Shown here in pieces: positions 24,404 through 35,479 of a stretch of 64,000 nucleotides of DNA; position 1 is the stretch's first letter; the number at the start of each line of letters is the position of its first letter. The notes beneath the pieces are model-generated. The model made no database searches, was not told where the DNA came from, and was given only the letters and a program-made list of their open reading frames with translations. A program made the position numbers and the translations under genes. The DNA is from Chiua virens. Taxonomy: Eukaryota > Basidiomycota > Agaricomycetes > Boletales > Boletaceae. Location of the stretch: the NCBI GenBank assembly GCA_019787685.1, contig JAHNUO010000001.1, positions 310,001 to 374,000 on the forward strand, written 5' to 3'.

Positions 24404-24993
24404 ATGCCAGCCTCTCCTCCACCCAATGGTGATAGGTCACTCAACTCCTCCGGCTCCTCATCCCACCAGCGGTCTGCCTGTAAGGCTTCAACGTCGGTTT
24501 TCGTAACAACAGTGATGCTGAGGTGGTAAGTCACTGCCGTCGAGTCTCTGCATTGTTTGTGAGTTGCTAAGTGGGTGGTCAGACTTTTCAGTTGAACGTT
24601 GTGCAAGCGACGCCGCTTTCATTCCCAACTCCTAAAACCTTTTGCATGGGGCACGTTTCGTTTCGAGACAGAAAATAGACTGATCATTTGACTGATCCCC
24701 ACAGAAACCTCACGCCTCTGAGTCAAGTTTTGGGTCGTCGACGCCGCTTTCATTCCCACATGCGTGTAAGTAGTTTGCTTAATCTTTCAATTTTCAGACG
24801 GACTTCATGACTTCATAGCCTCGGAGCCAAACAAGGAGGCCGTGCCGTGTCTCACGGGAGATACGTTTGCCAATGGTCGCCGGGCCTGGTCGCAGTCGCG
24901 GAAAGATGCGCAGGATAGCGGATGACGAGTAGTCTACAAACACTCGTGTCGTTTTTACTCCAATATGGCTTGGTTCCCTCCGACTGAGTGAGA
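24404..24993 (+). pseudogene. decayed duplicate of the 181-aa KDZ gene
   Basis: It starts with ATGCCA and a Pro-rich run, as does the gene at 22140, and keeps the remains of its three exons: 24404-24528, about 24592 onward, and about 24810-24993. The first exon has a frame change and a TAA where the intact gene has an Arg codon, before ..SDAEV and the same GTAAGT donor. The third keeps REIR, VAGP.RS and RRIAD-like matches, then stops. The upstream 350 bp are copied too. It is a tandem duplicate that lost function. Confidence 0.6.
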
Positions 24994-25179
24994 TCACGCT
25001 CTAAGTTATGAGACTGTAACACATGGGGATGGAAAATGAATCAGAAACTCGGAAAATAACACATTGAGCATACAACGGCGGTGTGCAGCACATGCCTGCT
25101 AGTGGTCCGAGCACACCGACCCAGTACATGTGGAAACGTTACCAGGCATATGTCCAGACGTCCGGGGCAGTCATTGAGA

Positions 25180-25325
25180 TGTTCGTGAGGCTTGTGAGAG
25201 GAATCCGACGGTGTCCTGGACAATCACCGGAGCGTTCACGAGAATGTTCACGAGGCTTCTGAGAGGAATCCGAAAGTGCTCTGGACAATCACCAAAATGT
25301 TCACGAGCCTCTGGAGAGGACTCAA
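25180..25325. repeat. subterminal tandem repeat, unit about 60 bp, about 2.5 copies
   Basis: Units of the form ATGTTC(G/A)(T/C)GAGGCTT.TGAGAGGAATCCGA...GTCCTGGACAATCACC begin near 25177 and 25242, with a shortened third from about 25300. They lie about 150-290 bp inside the transposon's right end. KDZ-like elements often keep transposase-binding repeats at such places; this role is inferred. Confidence 0.55.
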
Positions 25326-25470
25326 TACGAGGCTCAGGATAATGTCATTAATATATTTGGACTACGGTATGGACATCTGGGGGACAAATGACCAGTAAGG
25401 ATAGATACTATCAACATAGGAAAGTGACCTAACAGGGAGGGAGTGCCTCGAAAATGTGCTGCCAAGGGTG

Positions 25471-25478
25471 GTCACATG
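25471..25478. repeat. 8-bp target site duplication, right copy
   Basis: This is an identical copy of the GTCACATG at 11578-11585, directly following the transposon's right terminus (..CCAAGGGTG). Confidence 0.85.
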
Positions 25479-25497
25479 CTCATATCCTCGTCGCAAG

Positions 25498-28400
25498 GTT
25501 TCTTATTGGACGATAAAAAACAATGGGACAGAATTCAACAATGATGACTGGGAACGGCTAGTCACGATCGGTGTGCAATGTACTGTTGTTTCGAGGTGCT
25601 TGTTTAATGTTGTACATGGTCGCCAGCGCTTGGAAACCCTGATTCGGACAAGATCGGAGCATTCGGTGTTGGTGTGTCGAACAGTTTATTAAGTTCGTGG
25701 TATAAATACCTGAACCATCGGCAGGGTTCTACACTGTATTTTTTGTGTCGGAGAGTCCGTTTGTATCTTCAGGGGGTATGCAGATTCATTTCCCCTCGGT
25801 TATACCAGCGTAATATTATTTTTAGGACAAGGAATGGAATTTCATTGGAAGGAGAATCAGGTATGGTGACCATTATTTTCAAGAGGCCACACTTGGAGAC
25901 ATGAAATAATTCAGCTGTGTGCTCATCGGGGGGACATCCCATCTGCCAGTGATACTTGGACAATGTTTGAGCTACCTCTCCGCAGCCCTGCTCCCATGCC
26001 ACGACCCCTGGAGTTTATACGATTTCTTGCAACTTCCATCACCTTTATGGCTCATCTCACAGATATCCAGGTATTCTTTAATGAGCATCGAATTTCGTGG
26101 ATTAGGAAGTCACTCGGAACTCCTCAACGGATCTACCCTGCATTAGATTTCTACCATGATGCCCCTCAACATGAGAGAGGCGTCACAACAATCCAGGGAA
26201 ACGACCGTTATTGTGAATGTTTGTTTCGATATTGCCTCTCGGTTATTCATTTGTCTTATTCATCAGTGACCAAAAGGGCTCGTATGAGTATTCAGAAGAT
26301 GCGACGTTGTTGTGAGTAGCATCAGCCTGTTTTTCCCGGAGCTTTGTATCTTAAATTGTTGTATTAGTGGCCACAGTCGAAGCCGAGGTAATGAAGGTGG
26401 TGTTCACCAGCCCTAATCCCAAGGGTATACCGTCGGAAACAGCTGCCAAATGGTCCAGCATCTACCAAGAACCCAGGGATCACATGGGAGTGCATAAGTC
26501 GAAGTTGGTTCTCACCGTGTTCACAGCAGAGGTTGTTGCCACTGTGGACAAGGATCTCTCCAGAGAATTGGCTCGGTGTACGAAAGAAGGTTTTCCTAAG
26601 AATTTTGAGTATAACGTGATATATGTGGGCCATCCAATGTTTAGCTTCCGATAGCTTTCTGACACATTGGCTATCAAGGTTGACAAGGATGACTCGGGAT
26701 ATGAACAGGGATGCCTAAATGAGCGGGATGGGTCTCTTGGAGATATTTCAATTTTTCACGGAGTTCGCCCTAATCTGGATGGGTGAGTGCACTGCGTACG
26801 AAATGAAATCGGATCGCAGGCTGACCCTAATATCTAGTCAATCTTTGATTTTCATAGTGCGTCACCTCCATCCTTGCTGCTGGGTGTCTAAGTTCATCGT
26901 TCTGTAACTTCTGTTATTAGGGTCATGCCACCGCACAGACCACAGGAATTGGAGGCCACATGATGTCGAGGTTCATACCCACCATCGAGCGTGAGCTAAT
27001 GGATTTGACGTATGTATCTTAGCCCAGTCAGAGTCACAAATGGAAGCTGATCAGTATTGCGTCAGCGACACTGGAGTTGCTGGTGAGAGTTTGGATTTAC
27101 TCGCGGGAATAATACTGAAGAACGTCTTCTATTTCTAGCCTGGAACCTAGAGCTCATCCGTATCGGAGGTTTGTTAAGTCGAGCCATATATGAGTGGAAG
27201 CTCTCCGATATCCATCAGCGATGGACCGGGAAAGGAGCTACTGGGGCTCCTGATTCTTCCACGGTACAAGATTTACAGAGTCGGCTGCACCAAAACTTCT
27301 TGTATCTTCTCAAGTTCTTTGGCTTCGGCCGTTCCACGCCCTCTGAGAAGGTATCTGATCTCTTGAAGGCATCTTTCTGCGAATGTTCTCCTCAGTCTCT
27401 ACGGTTGCTCTCATCTTGTGGCGTTCTTGATGCTTCAAGGGTCAAAGAATTCAATCCGGACTTGAAGAAATTTCTTAGATATATGCCGATGCTCTCAGAG
27501 TGTGCCACAGCTATGGGCGCGCACATCATCGCAGCTCTTCCTGACCCTCACAAGATCCTTAGAATAACGACCACAGAAGTCTTTGAGTATTTGCGCAATC
27601 ATAGTCTCACCTCCGAGGAGATGGTTGCCTGTCTTCAATGGTGGATGAAACGGAGGGCCAGTGGCGAAGCCTCTGATAATGCCGACTTATTGAAATCTGC
27701 TTCTCTCAGTGCCACGGACGGAAATAGACATCAGCTGTCCTCCATACAATATTTCGTGGACTCCCAAGGTCTCGGGGCACTCATTCCTCCAGGTGGACCA
27801 CTTCCCGGATCTCTCATTCAGCTTGATATCAGCAAACATTTTATTCGCACAGAGCTCGAGAGCCTAGGTTGGAGAGAGTTCACGATTATTACCTGGTTAC
27901 AACACATCACAGATCCGGTCACCATGCCCACGAATCCGGAACTTGACATCACTCAGTCAAGTAATTGGGCTGAGCGTGTCTTGGACACTATTTCCAAAGC
28001 ATGGCCAAAGCTGCCGGGAGATATGCGTCTTGGTGCAAAGACCGCATTTACAGGGAAGAAATGTATTCCCACATCCCACCACCTGTCGCCTCCAGAGAGC
28101 TCATACCTTCCCGATGCGAACGGCACTTTGTTTGACCACTTCTCCTTACCACTCGTTCAATTCAAGGAATGCCAGATCTCAGAAGAGATGAGAGATTTCC
28201 TCTCATTCATTGGTGTTCATACGCACACCCCACTCGAGCTACTTTTGGAGAAGTAAGTCCACGTGATGGCGTTGCGTGCTCGCTCACTCTGCAGGTGCTC
28301 AGACAGGTGGACACTGGGATTTGGACCATATATCAATTCATCCACCATCTCGTCCGATTACCGGAAACAGTAACAACACAGTACTCTCTCACGTTGAAAG

Positions 28401-31400
28401 ATTACGCGGTCTTTCCCGTGGAAAGGTCTCAGACAAATGCCGAAGCAACGCAACGCTGTCGTGCAGACGAGCTCTACCCCCCGAATACAGACTTCCGAAA
28501 CCTCAGGCTCCCAATCATTGAATGGGGCGAGAAATGGCTGAACGATTCAAATGAAGGTAAGACACCACTTCTCTATCTCGATCTCGATTCACCCTCTTGT
28601 TTTACAGCTAAATTTATGTACCGCTTGGGTTTACGACCTCACCCAGCTTTCGAGACAATCGTGGAATTATGTTGCTTACAGAGTGAAATTAGGGATATTG
28701 CTTTCAAGTATCTCTGTGCTAACCGCCGCTTGCGATATTCTGGTTACCAGCCGGAGGATTTCCGAAATAAGGCCTTGATACCCGCAGAGATTCAGGGCGA
28801 GGATAGAACCCTAAGAAAGCCGGAGGAGGTATCACAACATTCGATTTCTTACATTTTCTAGCTAATGGTTTGCAAGGTGTTCTTGGGTTTTGAGTGGAAA
28901 GAACTTGGCTTTGCTGTTGTTCCATCCAGTTACAGTGATATGCCCCTCGATCCTTTTGGTTTGAAGCAAGATCCGCCGACATCCATGTTGATCCAGCGTT
29001 TGCCGCCTGAGAAGGAAGTTGCCCTGAAGTGGCTACAAACGCTATCTAAGCATATCTCAAGTCCGTGTTCCCCTCATTCCTGTCATCTCCTGCGTAACCA
29101 TACTTCAGAGTTCACGCGACCTGAACTTGAGAATCTATCTACACTCAGGATAGTACCAACCGGAGTCCCCAACCATGAATTGCAGACTCCGAAGAAATGC
29201 TATCTCGGAAGGCCATCGAATTACGGGTTCTATCAAGACTTGTTTATATTTGTAGACTTCGACTCCAGCGTGAACCATTTTCTGCGGACATGTGGTTCGA
29301 ACGATGGGCCATCCGTACCAGACATTGCAGCGGCACTAATTGATGACCCCTCGCAGTTTTACCACCTGGCAGGCAAAGACATGTACGATTTGCTTCTATT
29401 ACTCTTATCTCTTCTATGTCTAATTGCGAACGTTCAGTTTCTTGGAAGAGTTGCGCCGATTTGCTCACCACAACAAGCACTTTCCCAATAAGATCATGAA
29501 GGGGCTGTGTAGCAAAGCCACTCTACTCGGAGAAAGATGCGAGAGCATTGCCGGCGAAGGAGCTTGGAAACAGAAGTACTGCCATGAGTTAAAGAAGCCC
29601 GAGGATATTATCATTGCAGATGACGATGATTACTATCAGATCTTTAGCAACTCCATCTTCGTGGCGCCACGAGATGATGAGCTACTCCAGAGTGCGTCCT
29701 TTGCTGGTCTTTGGTGGGATAGATTGATAGGACAACTAGGTTTTTACCAATCACTCGGATGTCAACGATTGAGCAAGACGGTAGGAGTGAGATATCAAGA
29801 ACTTGAAGAGACATCGGATCCACAGTCTTGGACCCACGCCGGAGTTCGAGACTTGATTCAGCAAAGGCTCCCGTTGTTCCTTCGGAAATGTACCCAAGAA
29901 CAACCCAACGTCAATTGGTTACACGATTTGGATGTCAGGGTTTGCAAGAAGCTTCTGGTGTCCAAAGTTCTACCCGTCAATAACGCGAATGGGGATGATT
30001 GCATTATCAAAGAACAGGAAGTGTGGTCCACGATGAGGGACAACAGCTCGGGAGGGGTGGAACTGTGGTTGTCTGCTAATGTGCCGAAAGATATGGATCA
30101 GTAAGTTGTGGATTCTTTTCCGTTGTTTCCTTCTGCGTCTGAGACTTCCACAGACTTTCAACCTGTCTTTGTCGGTTCTTGTTTGGTGTAGCAAAAGATA
30201 AGGATACCTTCTTCCTCGAACGTATCCTTTCTGCAGACCAGACGGCATCCGCAGCGCGACGTTTCAATAGTACGTTCCGTTTTCCCAAATTCTTTTTGGC
30301 TCTTTCATGAAGTATTACTCAGCCGAGCCGGCTCTTCAACAAGAGAAAGCATCTAGCAAGTCGTTATCATCTATGGCGCCTCCCGGGCCGGTCATAACCG
30401 CGACACCCATTGGCAACAACTGCAACCCTACTAGTAACGCAACACACTCAAACCTGTACCCATCGATCTCAAGCGTAAACTCGCCTGGATCCGATGGAGA
30501 AACCACCGCTGTGACACTGACACATTCTCTCCGTGCTATAGGTAACTCCGTTTCGGGAGTGTTACGCGAAGGAGTTTCCTTTTGGATGTCAAGGTAATCT
30601 TACCCTTTGGACAAGCCTCATGTTATTTATTCTCTGAACCTTCTAGGAACCCAGCTCGACTGATCTCCAAGGATGATATTCGTGGGTTTACATTCGAACG
30701 ATGAGCCTTGACAATTTCTGACGGTATCATAGATCACACGGTAAATACGGCCATCGCAGCGTGTTGTCTTGAGAAAAGGAAGTCAGCCGGTGAAAGACTT
30801 AGGCTAGCCCAGTTCCCGAACTTGAATAGCTACTGCGAGATTCCCGGGCCAGCTGAAGGTTTACAGATCAGCAGTAAGTTTAACGCCCGTAAACTGTTAT
30901 TGCTACTCACGAATGGCCATCGACAGGGATAGTGAAAGGCATTGAGGTTCATCTACCCGGTAACCACGTCATACAGTCACCTGCGACAGCATTATTAAGC
31001 ACAATTTCGAATAGGTGAACATGGGATCATGGACCTAGAAAGACACGAGTCTCTCGGTCGTTTCATACAAACCATTATTCCCATTGCTCAAGTATACGAA
31101 CTTCCTGCCGCTTCATTGCACATTTTCCGTGATGCTACACCGGGGCGCATTGCGTTCAATCGAAGCGGAGATTTATTCCTCAACTTACTTCATTTTGAAG
31201 AATGGCGTAAGTGCCAAATCCGTACATGTGAACCTCCATGAAATGAAACATTGTTCAATAGATGACCTAGCTGTCAGGAATGGTCAACCTCAACAGTGCC
31301 AACTATCATGGTCTGTATACTCTCATTCGACACTGAGTGTCTTGCTTTGCTGACGAATGAGGCATTCCTTGACACAAGGTTCCTTACGCTTGCGCACGAA

Positions 31401-31505
31401 ATTGCGCACAACATCACCCAATTTCACAATGCGGAGCACGAGTTCTGGTTCTCGGAAATTTGTGAAGCTTACTTCGTCAAGTTTGCACGGGACGTGCTTT
31501 CTTGA
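25498..31505 (+). CDS. DUF3684-type GHKL ATPase with C-terminal HExxH domain (3' part)
   Basis: The ATPase fold resumes in phase at 25498 (VSYWTIKNNGTEFNNDDW). Its glycine-rich lids follow (DKIGAFGVG, SESPFVSSGG). Early exons are 25498-25570, 25627-25671, 25725-25775, 25826-25860 and 25915 onward. Long exons follow at about 27170-28255, 28300-28555, 28890-29380, 29435-30105 and later, with introns of about 50 nt. Conserved stretches include PRPLEFIRFLATSITFMAHL, GIGGHMMSRFIPTIERE, NWAERVLDTISKAWP and VFVAPRDDELLQS. The C-terminus has LAHEIAHNITQFHNAEHEF, a zinc-protease-like HExxH. No nonsense codon or frameshift was needed in this part, although several small exons near 26780-27070 were not fully resolved. 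The whole protein would be about 1,700-1,800 aa. It is not known to me what the family does. Confidence 0.75.
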
Positions 31506-32089
31506 GTTTGTGATTAACTCTCAAAAACTTGGCTAGTCATCACCGTAAAGTTTGGTTTGCATTCATACTAGTAGTGTCAGTGGATTCAGATTCTACCCGG
31601 CTAGCATTGCAGGTGTGAGTAAAATACATGATGAATCGCCCGATTTCCCGTTACATAGTCCGGCCGGTCTTCTGACCTTTGATGGGTGCGAAACGGTACA
31701 ACAATCTCGATTGCGACCTCTTGGCCGATTCGGGCCGAATAATGGAAAAGAAGTTTGCACGGGTGTCCGATAAGACTTAGGTAGCCTGGGAATGACGAAG
31801 TCAGACTGTAAGAAAGGAGAGGGCCCGAGGGAGCAATGAGGTCATCCCGCAGGGCCTTTGGGAGAACTTTATGATATTGCATACGTAGTCTAGATCCTAC
31901 TGGCAATGCACGTTCTCGACAGCTTCATGAGAACTCCAGGGACGGCGAGCGCGAGAAAGGTGCAACGATATGAGAACAGACGCCCAAGTCACGAGAGTAG
32001 AAGAGACACGTGTGTGTCGTGAGGCAAAAGGATACATACTGCAAGTCGACGTCCACGAGCTCATTCTTGTCGTCTTTCATCCATTCAGA
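31506..32089. other. upstream region of WD40 copy A
   Basis: About 580 bp without a supported gene. Parts near 31920-32040 match the upstream region of WD40 copy C (about 44140-44280), for example GGGACGGC, GAGAAAGGT and GATATGAGAA, so the promoter was duplicated with the gene. Confidence 0.45.
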
Positions 32090-34735
32090 ATGTTTTCCAG
32101 ATTGCGTCGATTACTGGCACGAAAAGGTGAGTAAACCAAAAAAAAGAAATCATAAAGACAATACTGACAAGTAGAAGGGTTGAATAAGACCAGCAGGGGC
32201 AAGCAAAAGTAAGGGAGGTCAAACCGAGATGACCAAGGGGAGGTAACCGAAGATACGATACTGACGTGGATCCATCCGAACAGGGCCTCTTCTGGTGGCG
32301 AGGTGACCAGCAAGGCCACAAAAGAGGAAGCGGGACACGACTCCGATGACCAATGGGAGACGATTGAAGATACATCAGTGATAAAGAAGATCGGAAACAA
32401 GGCCTCTATAGCCTTCCAAGAGAGTAGCGCCGGGCCCAGCAAGGCCCAGGGAAAACAAAGGTGAGTGGGGCCAAACTGAGATGGCCAAGGTGATGTAACC
32501 GAGGATGTGATACTGACAATAGACTGCCATCTTAACAGGGCTTCCACGAGGAAAGTGATCGAAATCGATGTCCGAGACAATGTATGGTCAGTCGTGTTTA
32601 TGGCTGATGGGAGGCATGTCTTGGCTGGTGTAGAACTTGAAGCAAGGATTCGGTGTTGGGGGATAGACAACGGGAAGGAGGTGGTGGTTCCCATGGACGT
32701 GGGACGTTGGGTCTACGACATTGCAGTGTCACAAGATGGAAAGTGGATTGTGATCGGGGCAAGGCGGGGAGTCGTCAGGGTGTTTGATGCGGCGAGCAGA
32801 GAACTCGTGGCCGAGTTCACAGGACACAAAGGGGCGGTCCATGCCGTCGACGTGTCGCTGGACGGGAAGAAAATCGCAACGGGATCGAACGACCGGACTG
32901 TCCGAATTTGGTCACGGACACTCTCGAGGCAACTATCCAAGGTGCAACACGACTGGTATGTGGTCGTAGTGAAGTTTTCGCCAAATGGGCTGTTGTTGGC
33001 AACTGCCACAGGGCAGCTTGTGCGGATTTATCAATGCAAAAATGTCCGCCTCCTTGTCGATTTCAAGATTCACATCAGTTCGTTGCGTAACCAGTCCGTC
33101 GTATGGCATCACAATGGCAAGCATCTCTTCGCTCTTTCTTGGGATGGCTACATTCACCATCTCGATATATCTACTGGCGACACACTCTCGAAATGGCGCA
33201 TTCACAGTGACCACCACCCGTGGTTCATCGCCTTGGCGAGTGATAGCACATACATTGCAGCTTCTGCAGGACCATCTGTATCATTCTGGGATGCAGAGAT
33301 GTATGAACAGATCGGGTCGCCTGTCAAGGATACTGGCGATATTGCGGCCATGGCCATATCGGCAAACCACGACATGGTCACAAGCGCTGGCAAGATCATC
33401 ACCATGCGGAATCTACGCGACATTCTTCCCGCTCGCTACTGCGACAACGTAGGTACTTTCCTCCGTATGGCATTGTTATTGTCCTCATCACAATTCAAAA
33501 GACTGCCCGGAATCTCCAAAATGACCTCATGGACCTTCGGCGTCGCTACAAGGCACAGTCACGCAAGCTCCGCCAAATCAAAACTCTCAGGGCTGAACTA
33601 GACCACCGGAAGCGTGCAGTTGCCATTAAAATGGACAAGCTTGCCGCGCTACGCCGAGAATGTGATCAGCTCCCTGATCAATCGAATGAACTCATCTCTG
33701 CACGTAATGAGCTCAGATCATCCAAGGCGCAAATAGATGAGATCCACCAATGGCATGGCGGCTGGATCAAGCATACTACCCCCGTCGTCGCAGATAATCA
33801 ACTCGAATTACCTACCATTCATAACTTCATCACGGGCTCGGATGGGGACATCGAGTCTACAATCATTCAGACCATCGAAAAGGCTCAACGCATTGACTCA
33901 CATGACCTCGACGCTTATGGCTATATTTCTCCTTAAAAACACCTGGTTTCCTGTTTCCGATTCATTGGTGGCGCAGCGGGCTTCTGAATGTATTGCTCAA
34001 CCCCTGGTGGATTGCTTAGGAACACTGTTACATGGCAGTGTGGCCTTGCCAGTCTACCTTGGAATTGCCTTCCGAGCCTACTTCATTTCTCGCTTGTCAC
34101 ACGTTATTTCCTCGTGGTCGATGGCGGAAGGACACAACGAAATTTTCAGTGGCATATACGAACATGTTCAGGATGCAGGCGAGCGGTCTAATGTTTGTTC
34201 TTCAAGTGATATACTAACGGTAACAAACAGAGTCGCACACCTTCGCCGCGCATTGGCGATGCCTTACCTATACCTATACCCCCGTCCCAGCTAATGACGC
34301 CGGACACCCTCGCCGCAGATATCATACAAGGGCTTTCGGATATCGCGCTGGCAGCTGGTTGTGCGACTTCTGCGTATACGGCACAGTCGAAGCTCACGCA
34401 CCAGTTCCAACGCAACATCTCATACATCATATCGACCACCGAGAACCTTGCGCAATCGATTTGGACCGCGAGGGCTGCTAATTTCAAACTTGTGGTCGGT
34501 GATCTCGGCCAGAGATTTGACGGGACTTTGATGGAACTGGATTGTCATAATAGTCGGATGCAGCCTGGTAGAAGCAAGCCAGAAAGTCTTGTGCACGACT
34601 CATTTGGGGTTGGTGAAGGAAGTTTTTTCGGAGTCGCTAGATCCGAGGCACAAGAACACTTTGACTGCGTCGACGGTGGTCAAGCCAAAGGTTTTTCTCG
34701 AATCTTCGCTGCCTAACAAGGGAGCGGTTTCTTGA
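32090..34735 (+). pseudogene. WD40/coiled-coil gene, copy A (C-terminal frameshifts)
   Basis: Exons 32090-32126 (MFSRLRRLLARK), 32175-32208, 32284-32460, 32539-33447 and 33502 onward fit well. The fourth encodes an intact WD40 propeller with about seven blades: GHKGAVHAVDVSLDGKKIA, VRIWSR, VSFWDA, ITMRNL. The next exon encodes a heptad-rich coiled coil (LRRRYKAQSRKL). Compared with copy B the frame is then lost at about 33882 (an extra base in AAAGG), and again in the last exon at about 34290 and about 34570. The tail in its proper frame ends at TGA 34735. The donor after the coiled-coil exon is GC rather than GT. WD40 propellers are docking platforms; a specific role cannot be given. The propeller part alone could still be expressed. 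Confidence 0.65.
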
Positions 34736-35290
34736 CCATCAACGCATGTCTCGGTAATAGTATGACTTCTCAATTATACATGGAAGCCGACTGCGTGTTC
34801 CGGATCTCTACTTTATCCGAACTATCTGTTACCATCTGAATCGTAGCGATCAAGCCTTGCACACCGAGCAGGCCATTTAATACTATGTGTACTAGTACCT
34901 TAGCATCGGTATGATACGAATCAATTACTTACTACCTAATCTATTCCTACATTTGTGTCCAGATTCGTTTTGCAGACGTTGCTCACCACACTTGGTATAT
35001 CTTACGAGTGATAATCTAGGACAGTTCCGGGAACGCGATGCTCCTCATCTCTCAGAAGGGTTTTCAGACCTTGAGAAACACCCTCCCCACAAACCGACCT
35101 GTATACCCCATCTCGTCAAATATACCGCAGTCACGGGGCGCCATATAAGAACAGCTTGGGCTGGATACATACGTTTTGAGTTCTTTCAGGCCGGAGTCGG
35201 GGCTATACTACTACTGAGCATATGTTCCGGAACATATATATTCGCTTGTCTACTTTCTGTGACTCATCTTCATCTGTAATATTCCGAGAC
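34736..35290 (-). pseudogene. remnant block after WD40-A, including ADH 3' end
   Basis: Around 34840-34980 the DNA resembles both the start region of the small gene at 3715 and the segment at 40830-41110. On the minus strand 34950-35230 encodes an ADH C-terminus in fragments (FDEMGYTGRFVGRVFLKV, compared with EMERGKIVGRVVLKI at 41220). Only the last part of ADH remains. No full gene is supported. Confidence 0.55.
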
Positions 35291-35479
35291 GCTCACTCTA
35301 GTTTTTCTCCTACGATACTTAGCATTCCCATGGATACGCAACACTGATCTCCAATCTCTCTCCTTGATGTGCACAGACGGATGAATATCATACAACCCTC
35401 GCTAGGCCTGAATTCGCTGGAGCTACTTGAACGCACTGGTGCTATGAAACCACGGCATACATCCATGCAGGGGCCATCA

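Larger units (their letters stand above)
11586..25470. mobile_element. KDZ (Zisupton-like) DNA transposon, 13,885 bp
   Basis: The left end begins CACCTAGGGCAACAG. The reverse complement of the right end begins CACCCTTGGCAGCACATT. These match at about 17 of the first 22 positions, giving imperfect terminal inverted repeats. The element is flanked by the 8-bp duplication GTCACATG; 8-bp duplications are known for Zisupton. Inside, in order, are a transposase-Ulp1 fusion (+), a 170-aa gene (-), a 1149-aa gene (+), a 181-aa gene (+), an RNase H1 N-terminal-like gene (-), a decayed copy of the 181-aa gene and subterminal repeats. Most internal genes can be read without breaks, so the element looks young. 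No TET/JBP gene, often reported with fungal KDZ elements, is visible. Confidence 0.85.

Noticed and set aside
25180..25325. Direct repeats resembling a repeat-spacer array
   Set aside because: Units of about 60 bp are contiguous and degenerate, with no constant short repeat separated by unique spacers, and the genome is eukaryotic; not CRISPR.
11586..25470. Possible TET/JBP dioxygenase gene in the KDZ element
   Set aside because: No HxD...H iron-binding pattern in a suitable context was found in any frame of the element.
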